Below, in pieces: positions 5,769-12,635 of a DNA stretch of 12,916 nt (position 1 is the first letter of the stretch; every line of letters starts with the position of its first letter). This DNA is from CAJQQY01 sp964352225. GTDB lineage: Bacteria > Bacteroidota > Bacteroidia > Chitinophagales > Saprospiraceae. The position numbers and the translations under genes are program-made. The stretch covers positions 1 to 12,916 of the forward strand of contig CAYGRM010000181.1 in assembly GCA_964352225.1 (NCBI GenBank). The letters are read 5' to 3'. The notes beneath the pieces were generated by a model that ran no database searches, had not been told where the DNA came from, and was given only the letters and a program-made list of their open reading frames with translations.

Positions 5769-8339
5769 ATGAAATTAAATTTTACGTTTTTATCCATTCT
5801 ATTCTTTTTTCTTTTTGTAAATAATGTGGCAGCTCAAACTGGAAAAACTTCCATAATCATTGGTCAAGTGACTGATCTGGAGAGTGGAGCACCAATTGAG
5901 CTGGCGACCATTTATATCAAAGAAAATACGAATTACTCCACCGAGGCCAGCCTCAATGGAAACTTTACTTTGGAAGTTCCACACAATAAAAGATTCACTT
6001 TGTTGATTTCTAGAACTGGTTACAAAGAGGGAAGTATCGTCATTTACCCAATGCGAACCGGTGAAACGAGGAAAGTGAATGTCAAACTTGCTAGCCAAAA
6101 CTCAACTCTTGAAGTTATCGTTACTGCCAGTAAATTAGAAGAAGCTGGGATGATCAAAGAAGATGTGGAGGAACTAAAATATATTCCATCCACGACCATG
6201 AATTTGGAAAATGTATTACCACACATTGCACTTGGGGTAAGTAGTGGGACAGGTGGTGAATTGAGTTCTCAATATAATGTACGTGGTGGAAATTATGATG
6301 AAAATTTAGTTTACGTTAATGATTTTGAAATCTATCGACCACAGTTAATTCGAAGTGGGCAACAAGAAGGATTGTCATTTCCTAATATGGATTTGATTCG
6401 AGATTTATCATTTTCCTCAGGTGGATTTGAAGCGCGCTATGGCGATAAATTGTCTTCGGTTTTGGATATAAAATACAAACGTCCTGATTCGACTCGAGCT
6501 TCGATTGGTTTGAGTGCTTTAGGAGGTTCGGCACATATTGAAGGAAGTTTAGATGTAGATTCAACTTTTCGAAAATTTCGATATTTAGTTGGAGCGAGGT
6601 ACAAAACGACTCGGTATCTGCTCGGAACTTTGGATGTGCAAGGGGAGTATGTTCCTAATTTTGCAGATATCCAAGGATATTTCACCTACGATATAAATCG
6701 AGATTGGCAACTGGGATTGATTGGAAATTATAATCGTAGTGAATATCAATTTACTCCTGCCTCGAGAGAAACGGCTTTTGGATTGATTGATTTTTCATTG
6801 GATCTTTTTACTGTTTTTGAGGGACAAGAAGTGGATGATTTTACGACCTACATGGCAGGGACTTCGTTGACTTACGTTCCAGATCGAAAATACAATCCTT
6901 TGTTTTTAAAATTTCTCGCCTCTGTTTATCAAAGTAATGAAAATGAGCGAATTGATATTATCGGAGACTATATTTTAGGGCAAATAGAAACAGGGCTAGG
7001 TAGTGATAATTTTGGAGAAATCGTCGCCGTTTTAGGAACTGGAACTCAACAACAATTTGTGCGAAATTATTTGACGACCATCGTTTCTAATTTCGAACAT
7101 AAAGGGGGTTTTGAAATGGAAAAATTGCACGACTCTTGGGAAACTTCGAGTAGCCATTTTTTGCAATGGAATTTAAAATTTCAAAATGAGCAAATCTATG
7201 ATGATTTGAATGAATGGGAAAGGTTAGATTCTGCCGGCTATTCTTTGCCTTTTGATACGACTGCGGTACAAGTTCAAAATGTACTGAAAACGCAAAATGA
7301 ATTAGTCACCAATCGTCTTTCTGGTTCTTTTCAAGATACCTACACTTTGCGAAAAGATAGTATCATGGAATTGAAAATCATGGCTGGCGTAAGAGGTGCA
7401 TTTTGGAATGTAAAAAACAACTTTACGGATGAGTCGAATAATAATTTTTTAGTTACTCCAAGAGCACAATTATTATACAAACCTTTGAATTGGAAACGAG
7501 ATATGTCTTTTCGATTTGCAACTGGAATGTATTTTCAACCCGCCTTTTATCGAGAAATGCGACGCTTGGATGGGACGGTCAATGTAAATATGGATGCACA
7601 AAAATCATTGCACGTTTTAGGAGGATTTACTTGGGATTTTTATTCTGGAAAACGTGATCCAAAACTATTCAGGTTCATCACAGAAATTTATTACAAAAGA
7701 CTTTGGGACCTGGTTACCTACGATTTGGATAATGTGCGAATTCGATACTCAGGCGAAAATGATGCTACAGGATATGTGGCTGGAATTGATTTAAGAGTAA
7801 ATGGTGAGTTCGTTCCTGGTGCTGAATCTTGGGTAAATATTTCTTTCCTTCGAGCGCGTGAAAGTATAACTGGCGTTCAACATCTAAGCCGAGGCATTGG
7901 TGATACAATTGATACTGAAATTAGTACCGTTCGAAGACCGACGGATCGCTTTATGAATTTAAATGTTTTCTTCCAAGATTATTTGCCGATGAATGAAAAC
8001 TTTAAAATGCACTTGAATTTATCGGTTGGAACAGGTTTACCTTTTGGACTAAAAGAAAATAATATAGTGCGGAGAAATCAATTTGAATTTTCTGCATATC
8101 ATCGAGTTGATATTGGTTTTGCTTTTCAGCTTTGGGATGAAGAAAGACGTGCTCGGAAACCTCGGCACCCACTACGATTTGCCCGAAATGCTTGGTTAAG
8201 TTTAGAAATTTTCAACCTTCTTGCCATTGCGAATACTGCTTCCAACACTTGGATAAAAACTATTTACAATACTCAATATGCGATTCCAAATAACCTGACT
8301 TCTCGTCGGATTAATTTGAGATTGAAAATGGACTTTTAA
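5769..8339 (+). CDS. TonB-dependent receptor with N-terminal carboxypeptidase-regulatory-like domain
   Basis: An 856-residue outer-membrane active transporter or receptor driven by TonB-ExbBD. The signal peptide is residues 1-22 (cleavage VAA|Q). Residues about 29-110 are a CarboxypepD_reg-like beta-sandwich (IIGQVTDLESGAPIELATIYI, then NGNFTLEVP). The plug follows at about 115-235, with YNVRGGNYDENLVYVNDFEIY and SFSSGGFEARYGDKLSSVLDIKY, the usual plug motifs. The remainder is barrel strands ending in an aromatic C-terminus (LRLKMDF). The plug resembles a conserved Bacteroidota lineage that is not SusC-like, and no SusD partner lies next to it. The ligand cannot be read. Upstream, TAACATTG (5759-5766) resembles a -7 element with one mismatch, close to the ATG. 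The stop codon forms the first bases of the palindrome at 8337-8627. Confidence 0.92.
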   Translation: MKLNFTFLSILFFFLFVNNVAAQTGKTSIIIGQVTDLESGAPIELATIYIKENTNYSTEASLNGNFTLEVPHNKRFTLLISRTGYKEGSIVIYPMRTGETRKVNVKLASQNSTLEVIVTASKLEEAGMIKEDVEELKYIPSTTMNLENVLPHIALGVSSGTGGELSSQYNVRGGNYDENLVYVNDFEIYRPQLIRSGQQEGLSFPNMDLIRDLSFSSGGFEARYGDKLSSVLDIKYKRPDSTRASIGLSALGGSAHIEGSLDVDSTFRKFRYLVGARYKTTRYLLGTLDVQGEYVPNFADIQGYFTYDINRDWQLGLIGNYNRSEYQFTPASRETAFGLIDFSLDLFTVFEGQEVDDFTTYMAGTSLTYVPDRKYNPLFLKFLASVYQSNENERIDIIGDYILGQIETGLGSDNFGEIVAVLGTGTQQQFVRNYLTTIVSNFEHKGGFEMEKLHDSWETSSSHFLQWNLKFQNEQIYDDLNEWERLDSAGYSLPFDTTAVQVQNVLKTQNELVTNRLSGSFQDTYTLRKDSIMELKIMAGVRGAFWNVKNNFTDESNNNFLVTPRAQLLYKPLNWKRDMSFRFATGMYFQPAFYREMRRLDGTVNVNMDAQKSLHVLGGFTWDFYSGKRDPKLFRFITEIYYKRLWDLVTYDLDNVRIRYSGENDATGYVAGIDLRVNGEFVPGAESWVNISFLRARESITGVQHLSRGIGDTIDTEISTVRRPTDRFMNLNVFFQDYLPMNENFKMHLNLSVGTGLPFGLKENNIVRRNQFEFSAYHRVDIGFAFQLWDEERRARKPRHPLRFARNAWLSLEIFNLLAIANTASNTWIKTIYNTQYAIPNNLTSRRINLRLKMDF

Positions 8340-8627
8340 GTAGTTGGACAATAGAAACCGTATAGTTATAGGAATAAGATTTTTTAAGGAAAAATAGCGG
8401 AGAAAGATATTCTTATAAACTACGTTTTCTATTGTCTAAGTAATTGGTCATTATTAAATATAGAATTTTGACGAGGGAATTTTTTTGCCAGTTTTTTCAA
8501 AAAAATCCCTGCCTGTCGGCTGGCAGGATTGCATACCCTCGGTCTGGAATTATTTTTTTGGAGGAAATGGCGGAAAAATAGTCCGTCAAAAACTATATTT
8601 AATATTGACCAGTTACTTAACTACTTA
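8337..8627. repeat. Compound palindrome after the TonB receptor
   Basis: The outer arms TAAGTAGTT (8337-8345) and AACTACTTA (8619-8627) are exact complements. Just inside, 8437-8473 and 8584-8619 pair over about 36 bases with few mismatches. A separate 92-base palindrome (8346-8437) sits between the two left-hand segments but has no counterpart in the right arm. The centre carries a hairpin with arms AGGGAATTTTTTT (8474-8486) and AAAAAAATCCCT (8499-8510), plus CCTGCC (8508-8513) / GGCAGG (8522-8527) and CGAGGG (8472-8477) / CCCTCG (8536-8541). The TAA of the receptor gene is part of the outer arm. It may be a mobile non-coding element or a structured RNA with a three-way junction. Confidence 0.8.
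8346..8437. repeat. 92-bp palindrome nested in the larger one
   Basis: Arms GACAATAGAAACCGTA (8347-8362) and TACGTTTTCTATTGTC (8421-8436) match at 15 of 16. Pairing continues inward (TAGTTATAGGAATA against its partner near 8409-8421, with one gap). The loop is A/T-rich. Removing 8346-8437 joins TAAGTAGTT to AAGTAATTGG. That restores continuous pairing with the right outer arm (8610-8627), which supports insertion without a visible target duplication. Confidence 0.7.
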
Positions 8628-8648
8628 AATAACGGTTAACTTTAGTTG

Positions 8649-8723
8649 GTGAATGGTTAAAGTGACGAGGAAGTGATGATTTCGTCATAATAAGTGTATG
8701 TAATCGTAAAATTAACCATTTAC
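8649..8723. repeat. Imperfect inverted repeat upstream of the 224-residue gene
   Basis: GTGAATGGTTAA (8649-8660) pairs with TTAACCATTTAC (8712-8723) at 11 of 12 positions. A small inner stem TGACGA / TCGTCA lies between (about 8663-8688). It ends 25 bases before the ATG at 8749, so it could fall in that gene's leader. The arm word GGTGAAT is shared with the repeat at 551-626. Confidence 0.6.
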
Positions 8724-8748
8724 AGTTCACGATTAATCTTAAAAAAAC

Positions 8749-9423
8749 ATGTCAAACAAGCCCCTCATTTCTGGTTTTGAAAAAATAATTCTTCTTGGAT
8801 TAGTTGTCTTCTTTGCATACGGCATTTACAAAAATGGCGGTATTTCTTTGTATGAAAAAACGGAGGAAACAACCATCTTTGATGGTAAAACTACTGCGAA
8901 TACCTATGATGAGTTAGACAAAATAGAGAAGAGTTCTAATTGGAATAGAAAAGGAATAGAACCGCCAGCAAAAGTAAAACCTCTGAAGAGTGAGCAGCTA
9001 GATACTGATGATGTTTTGGGAAAACTCGCCCGAACATTTTCCGCTGGTCGTAATGAAACGGCTCGTCAAATGAAAGAAATGGGACTCTCCGATGATGAGA
9101 TCAATTACATCAATGATGTCAAAAAAGAAAATGATTTTTCAGATGAATTACAAGATGCTAGAGATTGGTTTAATATCTTAAAAACTTCTGCGAGCACCTA
9201 CGGAAAAGTAAAATCTTTTGTTGATGATTTGAGCAATGGAAGTGGAAATACCGAAAATGTAAATGCATTGTTAGAAGATGATAAAAAGTCAGATGATTTT
9301 TATAAAAACTTAGAAGCGACTTTTGGAATTTCGGAAGCGGAGGCAAAAGCGTTTTCAACTTTAGGAAAAAAGAAGGTGAGTGATTGGGCGAAATTTATAG
9401 AGGAGAAATCGAAGGAGAATTAA
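8749..9423 (+). CDS. Unrecognised membrane-anchored helical protein
   Basis: A 224-residue protein of no family I recognise. Residues about 12-29 (KIILLGLVVFFAYGIYKNGG) form one membrane helix close to the N-terminus. It is probably a signal anchor, since no cleavage site follows. The rest is hydrophilic and strongly charged, probably helical. One stretch, LARTFSAGRNETARQMKEMGLSDDE (about 92-116), is followed by a D/E/K-rich region with helices at 120-165 and 175-222 and a SGNTENVN linker near 165. There are no cysteines, catalytic motifs or repeats. It sits alone between palindromes; base use is like its neighbours. Real coding is supported by length, the anchor and consistent composition. 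A cytoplasmic or periplasmic helical tether is possible, but function is unknown. Confidence 0.75.
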   Translation: MSNKPLISGFEKIILLGLVVFFAYGIYKNGGISLYEKTEETTIFDGKTTANTYDELDKIEKSSNWNRKGIEPPAKVKPLKSEQLDTDDVLGKLARTFSAGRNETARQMKEMGLSDDEINYINDVKKENDFSDELQDARDWFNILKTSASTYGKVKSFVDDLSNGSGNTENVNALLEDDKKSDDFYKNLEATFGISEAEAKAFSTLGKKKVSDWAKFIEEKSKEN

Positions 9424-9481
9424 ATATTTTTTGTTGAGTAATAGTTTATGAGTTGTGGTCTTTGAGAAGTGGAGCGGGCTG

Positions 9482-9596
9482 GGCTCGGCGAAAAATGAGG
9501 GTGCGGGCGCCTGCTTTGTGCAAAGCATTTTTTTCGCCTAGCATTTTTTGGTTCCCTGCCAGCCGTTCAATGAAAAAAAGAACAGGTTGCTGAGCC
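9482..9596. repeat. GC-rich nested palindrome
   Basis: GGCGAAAAATG (9487-9497) pairs with CATTTTTTTCGCC (9526-9538), allowing two extra T. Inside it, TGCTTTG (9512-9518) and CAAAGCA (9521-9527) are complementary, next to a GGGCGCC core (9505-9511). An outer weak pair is GGCTCGGC (9482-9489) with GCTGAGCC (9589-9596), 7 of 8. The right part holds CCTGCCAGCCG (9555-9565), whose reverse complement occurs at 8517-8527 inside the other compound palindrome. Confidence 0.55.
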
Positions 9597-9679
9597 TTCT
9601 ACCACCTATAAAAATATATAACAGAAGCCCATAGAAAAAATATAATACCAACAGATTTATAAATGATTTTTGCTTCCAT

Positions 9680-9712
9680 AAAAAAGCTCCCAAGTCATGA
9701 CTCAGGAGCTTT
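9680..9712 (-). terminator. Rho-independent terminator of the sigma/anti-sigma operon
   Basis: On the minus strand, AAAGCTCC (9712-9705) pairs with GGAGCTTT (9690-9683). The stem continues inward through GAGTC / GACTT-type pairs to a tiny loop, and the stem is followed by T (9685-9680). It lies 26 bases after the stop of the 580-residue gene. Confidence 0.85.
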
Positions 9713-9738
9713 GAAATAAATTAGTATTCAGGTTAAAA

Positions 9739-11481
9739 TTACATTTCTTTAAATTGTAAAACCTTCCTCACATCCTCTTCCGACTTCAACGCATCAGGTT
9801 CCACTTTCAGTTTAAAAGTGTGATTACCACCTTTTTTCTGATTGATCTTTTTAAACTCTTGTGGACGGAAAATCGCGATTTGATTATCCTTAGTCACCAT
9901 CCACATTAAGTTATCTGACTTTTGATCGAAATTTACTTTCGCTCCATCTTTCGCATAAATTCGAACTATGGTATTTCGATTTTTATTCACCAAGTAAGCA
10001 ATTTCGTCAGTCACTTCAGCACCTTCTTCTAGTTCAAAATTACCTTCAATTTCCAAATCATCTGGATGAATTGGTCGATCACAATTCCATACGCCAAACT
10101 CAGTCGCCACAAATCGATTGATGATTTTTTTACGAACCATTTGATTGAGCGCAGGATCATTTTGGTTTTGAGTTCGCCATGCTTCAATAGATTGAGTGAA
10201 TTCTTTTTTTGCTTCTTCTTTTTGTGAAGCATATTTTTCAATAATCTTATTACGATTTTCCTCTAAGGCTATCTCCCTGGCATTCAATGCTTTACGATAA
10301 GTTTCCATTGCCATTTCATATACAGACATCGCTTGCGTAAATTCATCTCCACTCAACGCAGGAGTAACAATTACTCGCTCTTGATGATCTCCATTAATCA
10401 AGGTCAACTCAAAATCCTGACCATCATCAAGTGGTTTCAAATCCATACTTTCCCACACCACATTAAATGCATTGGTATTAATCTCAGGACTATTTGGAGA
10501 AATATGCCAAATAATACTTTGATATTTTTCGCCTAATTCTTTGACAACAGGAGAAGCATTTTCAGAAATATCTAGGTCAAAAGAGAACTGATCTTTATTC
10601 GCTCGAAATGGTCGATTAGGTTTGATCGGCATGCCAATTCTAGCTTCTAACTCATTGATTTCAATATTTTCAGCTGTAGTGATTTTAGAAATAGAAGATT
10701 GATAATTCGTTTTCAAAATATTCAATTCTTCATTTTCAAAACCTTCTTCATTCAAGTCTTCAATGATTTGAATATTGTCAACATTTCGATATTCCCAACT
10801 CCGAGTGGAAGCATTTAATTTGTAAATATTATACTTCGGATTCACATTTAATCGAGGCATATTGATGTAAGAAATCAATTCTACTTTGATCTCTTTCCCA
10901 GGTTGCATTTTTAAAGGTTGACCATTTTGCTTAGCAATAATTTCTATCATTCCAGCACTTTCCAAAACATATTTAGTTCCTGCAGAATCATAAGTCATTG
11001 GAATTCCTGAAAGGAAAAAATCAACATAGTCATGCATTTCTCGGTATTCAATGTCTACGTCACCTTCCACTAGTTGTCCATCAGTATTTCTAAAAGCAGC
11101 AGCTGGAACAATTAATTTTGATCCATTCTTGTATTCATAAATGCCGCCCTGATTGGCATTTATTTTTGCACTTGCAAAGGTAGGTTTGATATCATCTAAT
11201 GGTGGATTGATCAATGGTTGACTAGCAAAATATTGCTCCTCACTCATTCCTTTTTCCCCCTGCAATAATCCACGAACCATGACTGCCAAAAGAATAACCG
11301 CAGCAGCGGCAGCAGCATATCTCAACCAAATTACTCTGGGTTTGCGTTCAGGCTTCAACTCCTCGGGCTGGGAAGTTTTATTGAACTGAGCAAGAAGTGC
11401 ATCGAAGTCTTGATGCTTGGCAATGTCTTCGCTGCTCGGCTGAGGTGGATTAATTTTAATATTGTAAAAGTCTTTTTTCAT
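9739..11481 (-). CDS. Single-pass membrane protein, probable anti-sigma/sensor partner of the ECF sigma factor
   Basis: A 580-residue protein encoded 33 bases downstream of an ECF sigma gene on the same strand. Residues 1-50 are a short cytoplasmic region (FYNIKINPPQPSSEDIAKHQDFDALLAQF), long enough to bind a sigma factor. Residues about 54-70 are a membrane helix (AAAAAAVILLAVMV) flanked by arginines and lysines on the N-side, so the remaining 500 residues should be periplasmic. They open with GGIYEYKNGSKLIVPAAAF and DVDIEYREMHDYVDFFLSGIPMTYDSAG (about 112-168), a beta module recurrent in Bacteroidota envelope proteins. A central beta region follows, then a coiled coil at about 385-440, and a C-terminal part starting FGVWNCDRP (462-470, with the only cysteine). 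No FecR domain or zinc-binding anti-sigma motif (HxxxCxxC) is visible. The anti-sigma role is inferred from position and topology only. Confidence 0.82.
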   Translation of the reverse strand: MKKDFYNIKINPPQPSSEDIAKHQDFDALLAQFNKTSQPEELKPERKPRVIWLRYAAAAAAVILLAVMVRGLLQGEKGMSEEQYFASQPLINPPLDDIKPTFASAKINANQGGIYEYKNGSKLIVPAAAFRNTDGQLVEGDVDIEYREMHDYVDFFLSGIPMTYDSAGTKYVLESAGMIEIIAKQNGQPLKMQPGKEIKVELISYINMPRLNVNPKYNIYKLNASTRSWEYRNVDNIQIIEDLNEEGFENEELNILKTNYQSSISKITTAENIEINELEARIGMPIKPNRPFRANKDQFSFDLDISENASPVVKELGEKYQSIIWHISPNSPEINTNAFNVVWESMDLKPLDDGQDFELTLINGDHQERVIVTPALSGDEFTQAMSVYEMAMETYRKALNAREIALEENRNKIIEKYASQKEEAKKEFTQSIEAWRTQNQNDPALNQMVRKKIINRFVATEFGVWNCDRPIHPDDLEIEGNFELEEGAEVTDEIAYLVNKNRNTIVRIYAKDGAKVNFDQKSDNLMWMVTKDNQIAIFRPQEFKKINQKKGGNHTFKLKVEPDALKSEEDVRKVLQFKEM

Positions 11482-11514
11482 AGAATTTTTTTATAAATAA
11501 TTGATCAAAAAAAA

Positions 11515-12138
11515 TCAACCATTCTTTTTCATTAGTTTTTTCATTTTCTCAAGGATTCGATACGTTTTTACCTTCGCGTTGCTTTCGGTAATATTCAGTA
11601 TGTCGGCAATCTCTTTAAATGGTCTTTCTTCAAAAAAGCGCATTTCAATCATCACCATATCAGCTTCTTTTAATTGTTGCAATGCGTTCAGCATTGATTG
11701 TCTCGTTTTTTCAAAATCACCTTCTTCGCTTACTTCATCAATCAAATCAGAAAAAGTATGATCCTCCACCGTCACCACTCGATTCTTTTGGGTATTCCGA
11801 AAATGCTGAGCCACTTCATTACTCGCAATTCGGTACAACCAAGCGGAAAAGGGTACACCTTTATATTCATAGGTGCTCAATTTCTGCATGGCTTTCAAAA
11901 AAACCTGAGAACAAACGTCACTTGCTATATTTTCATCTGCAGTTCGCTTGAACACAAAACGAAAAATTTGCTCAAAGTAACGGTCGTACAATGGCCTAAA
12001 ATAGGCTGGATTGTTTTGAGCCGCTTGTACCTCTTGCCATTCCGCTTGCATCGCTTCCTGAGAAACAGTCTTATTACTACTTTGCATTAGCGCTGTATTT
12101 TTTGCAAGGGTACGACTTATTTGCAAATTTGAAAACAT
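11515..12138 (-). CDS. ECF-type RNA polymerase sigma-70 factor
   Basis: A 207-residue sigma factor with the two ECF domains. Region 2 is at about residues 47-115 (FRPLYDRYFEQIFRFVFKR, then ASDVCSQVFLKAMQKLSTY and PFSAWLYRIASNEVAQHFR, the -10-binding helices). Region 4 is at about 145-200 (ALQQLKEADMVMIEMRFFEERPFKEIADILNITESNAKVKTYRILEKMK), with the helix-turn-helix at about 174-195. It directs polymerase to a specific promoter set in the cytoplasm. The first in-frame ATG (12138) adds about 17 residues before M18 (12087) and 29 before M30 (12051). The extra N-terminus MFSNLQISRTLAKNTAL is not needed for the domain, so the true start may be M18. The gene heads an operon with the 580-residue membrane protein, the usual arrangement for a sigma factor and its regulator; autoregulation is likely but no operator was identified. 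Confidence 0.93.
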   Translation of the reverse strand: MFSNLQISRTLAKNTALMQSSNKTVSQEAMQAEWQEVQAAQNNPAYFRPLYDRYFEQIFRFVFKRTADENIASDVCSQVFLKAMQKLSTYEYKGVPFSAWLYRIASNEVAQHFRNTQKNRVVTVEDHTFSDLIDEVSEEGDFEKTRQSMLNALQQLKEADMVMIEMRFFEERPFKEIADILNITESNAKVKTYRILEKMKKLMKKNG

Positions 12139-12158
12139 TTATACATTAATTTTTTTTC

Positions 12159-12233
12159 AATTATGATTCTAGCTTTTTCCAAAAAATCCCTTTATTCTCA
12201 GGGGAAAGGGCGGATTTTGGAAAAGAATAATTG
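12159..12233. repeat. Imperfect palindrome upstream of the sigma operon
   Basis: CAATTAT and TTTTTCCAAAA in the left arm (12159-12190) face GGATTTTGGAAAAGAATAATTG on the right (12212-12233); the left arm carries about eight extra bases near 12166-12174. The centre is a second stem, CCCTTT (12188-12193) with AAAGGG (12205-12210). It starts 21 bases upstream of the sigma factor ATG, so it may lie in the operon's promoter or leader. Confidence 0.6.
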
Positions 12234-12568
12234 ACCCGCTAGCTCAATTTTTAAAGCCAAATAGCTAGACATCAAATTCTTTTTTTTCGGTAAAAAATGA
12301 ACGTGAAGAAAAGCTATTTGAACTCCAATTTAGACCGTTTCAAAAGCATAATGGAGATGATGGGAAAAGTAACAGGTGGGATAAAGATTTTAACATTTTA
12401 AGAAAAATTATATTTGTAATTCATTTGATCCATTCACGGTTGATTTTTCGTATTTATACTTGGTTACGTCAAGTGTTTAAATGCGAAAGTCAATAGGTAA
12501 ATTAACGTTCAACAATTTCATGCTAAAAATCAATCTGCGGACATTAAAAGAGGACTTTCTAATCATAA

Positions 12569-12599
12569 TTGTGCACCTTTCATTTTTTATGATATTTTG
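12569..12599 (+). promoter_or_regulatory. Candidate promoter of the terminal outer-membrane gene
   Basis: TTG at 12569-12571 (within TTGTG) and TATTTTG at 12593-12599 resemble the Bacteroidota -33 and -7 elements with a 21-base spacer. The -7 has one base fewer than TAnnTTTG between TA and TTTG. It would start transcription about 30 bases before the TTG start codon at 12636. Confidence 0.3.
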
Positions 12600-12635
12600 A
12601 GTTTTAATAAAATATCCGAAAAGAAAAATATTGTC

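Larger units (their letters stand above)
8340..8748. other. 409-base gap made almost wholly of palindromes
   Basis: No ORF is supported. The first 290 bases are the compound palindrome; the last 100 carry a second, unrelated inverted repeat (8649-8723). No clear promoter motif is visible for the gene starting at 8749. Confidence 0.7.
9424..9738. other. Convergent intergenic region with GC-rich palindrome and terminator
   Basis: No ORF. It contains a GC-rich nested palindrome (9482-9596), which stands out against AT-rich surroundings, and the minus-strand terminator (9680-9712). No clear intrinsic terminator for the plus-strand gene ending at 9423 is seen. Confidence 0.6.
12139..12635. other. 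Divergent intergenic region, 497 bases
   Basis: It separates the sigma operon (-) from the final plus-strand gene. It holds a palindrome (12159-12233), a small inverted repeat CTAGCT / AGCTAG (about 12239-12267), and a 34-codon ATG-to-TAA frame (12297-12401, MNVKKSYLNSN and onward) that I do not call as a gene. An isolated TATATTTG matching the -7 consensus lies at 12409-12416 without a -33 partner. The promoter near 12569-12599 is listed separately. Confidence 0.5.

Noticed and set aside
9482..9596. Possible tRNA or small RNA gene in the GC-rich patch
   Set aside because: No cloverleaf, no T-loop GTTCRAnnC in the right place and no promoter; the nested stems fit a repeat element better.
11501..12090. 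Three plus-strand frames opposite the sigma factor gene
   Set aside because: They overlap each other and lie antisense to a clear ECF sigma factor; shadows of its codon pattern.
12297..12401. 34-codon plus-strand frame starting MNVKKSYLNSN
   Set aside because: Too short, no membrane segment or motif, no promoter or ribosome-binding signal; kept only as a note in the intergenic entry.
12409..12416. TATATTTG as a promoter
   Set aside because: Matches the -7 consensus but has no -33 TTG at the right distance, and the next gene starts over 200 bases away.
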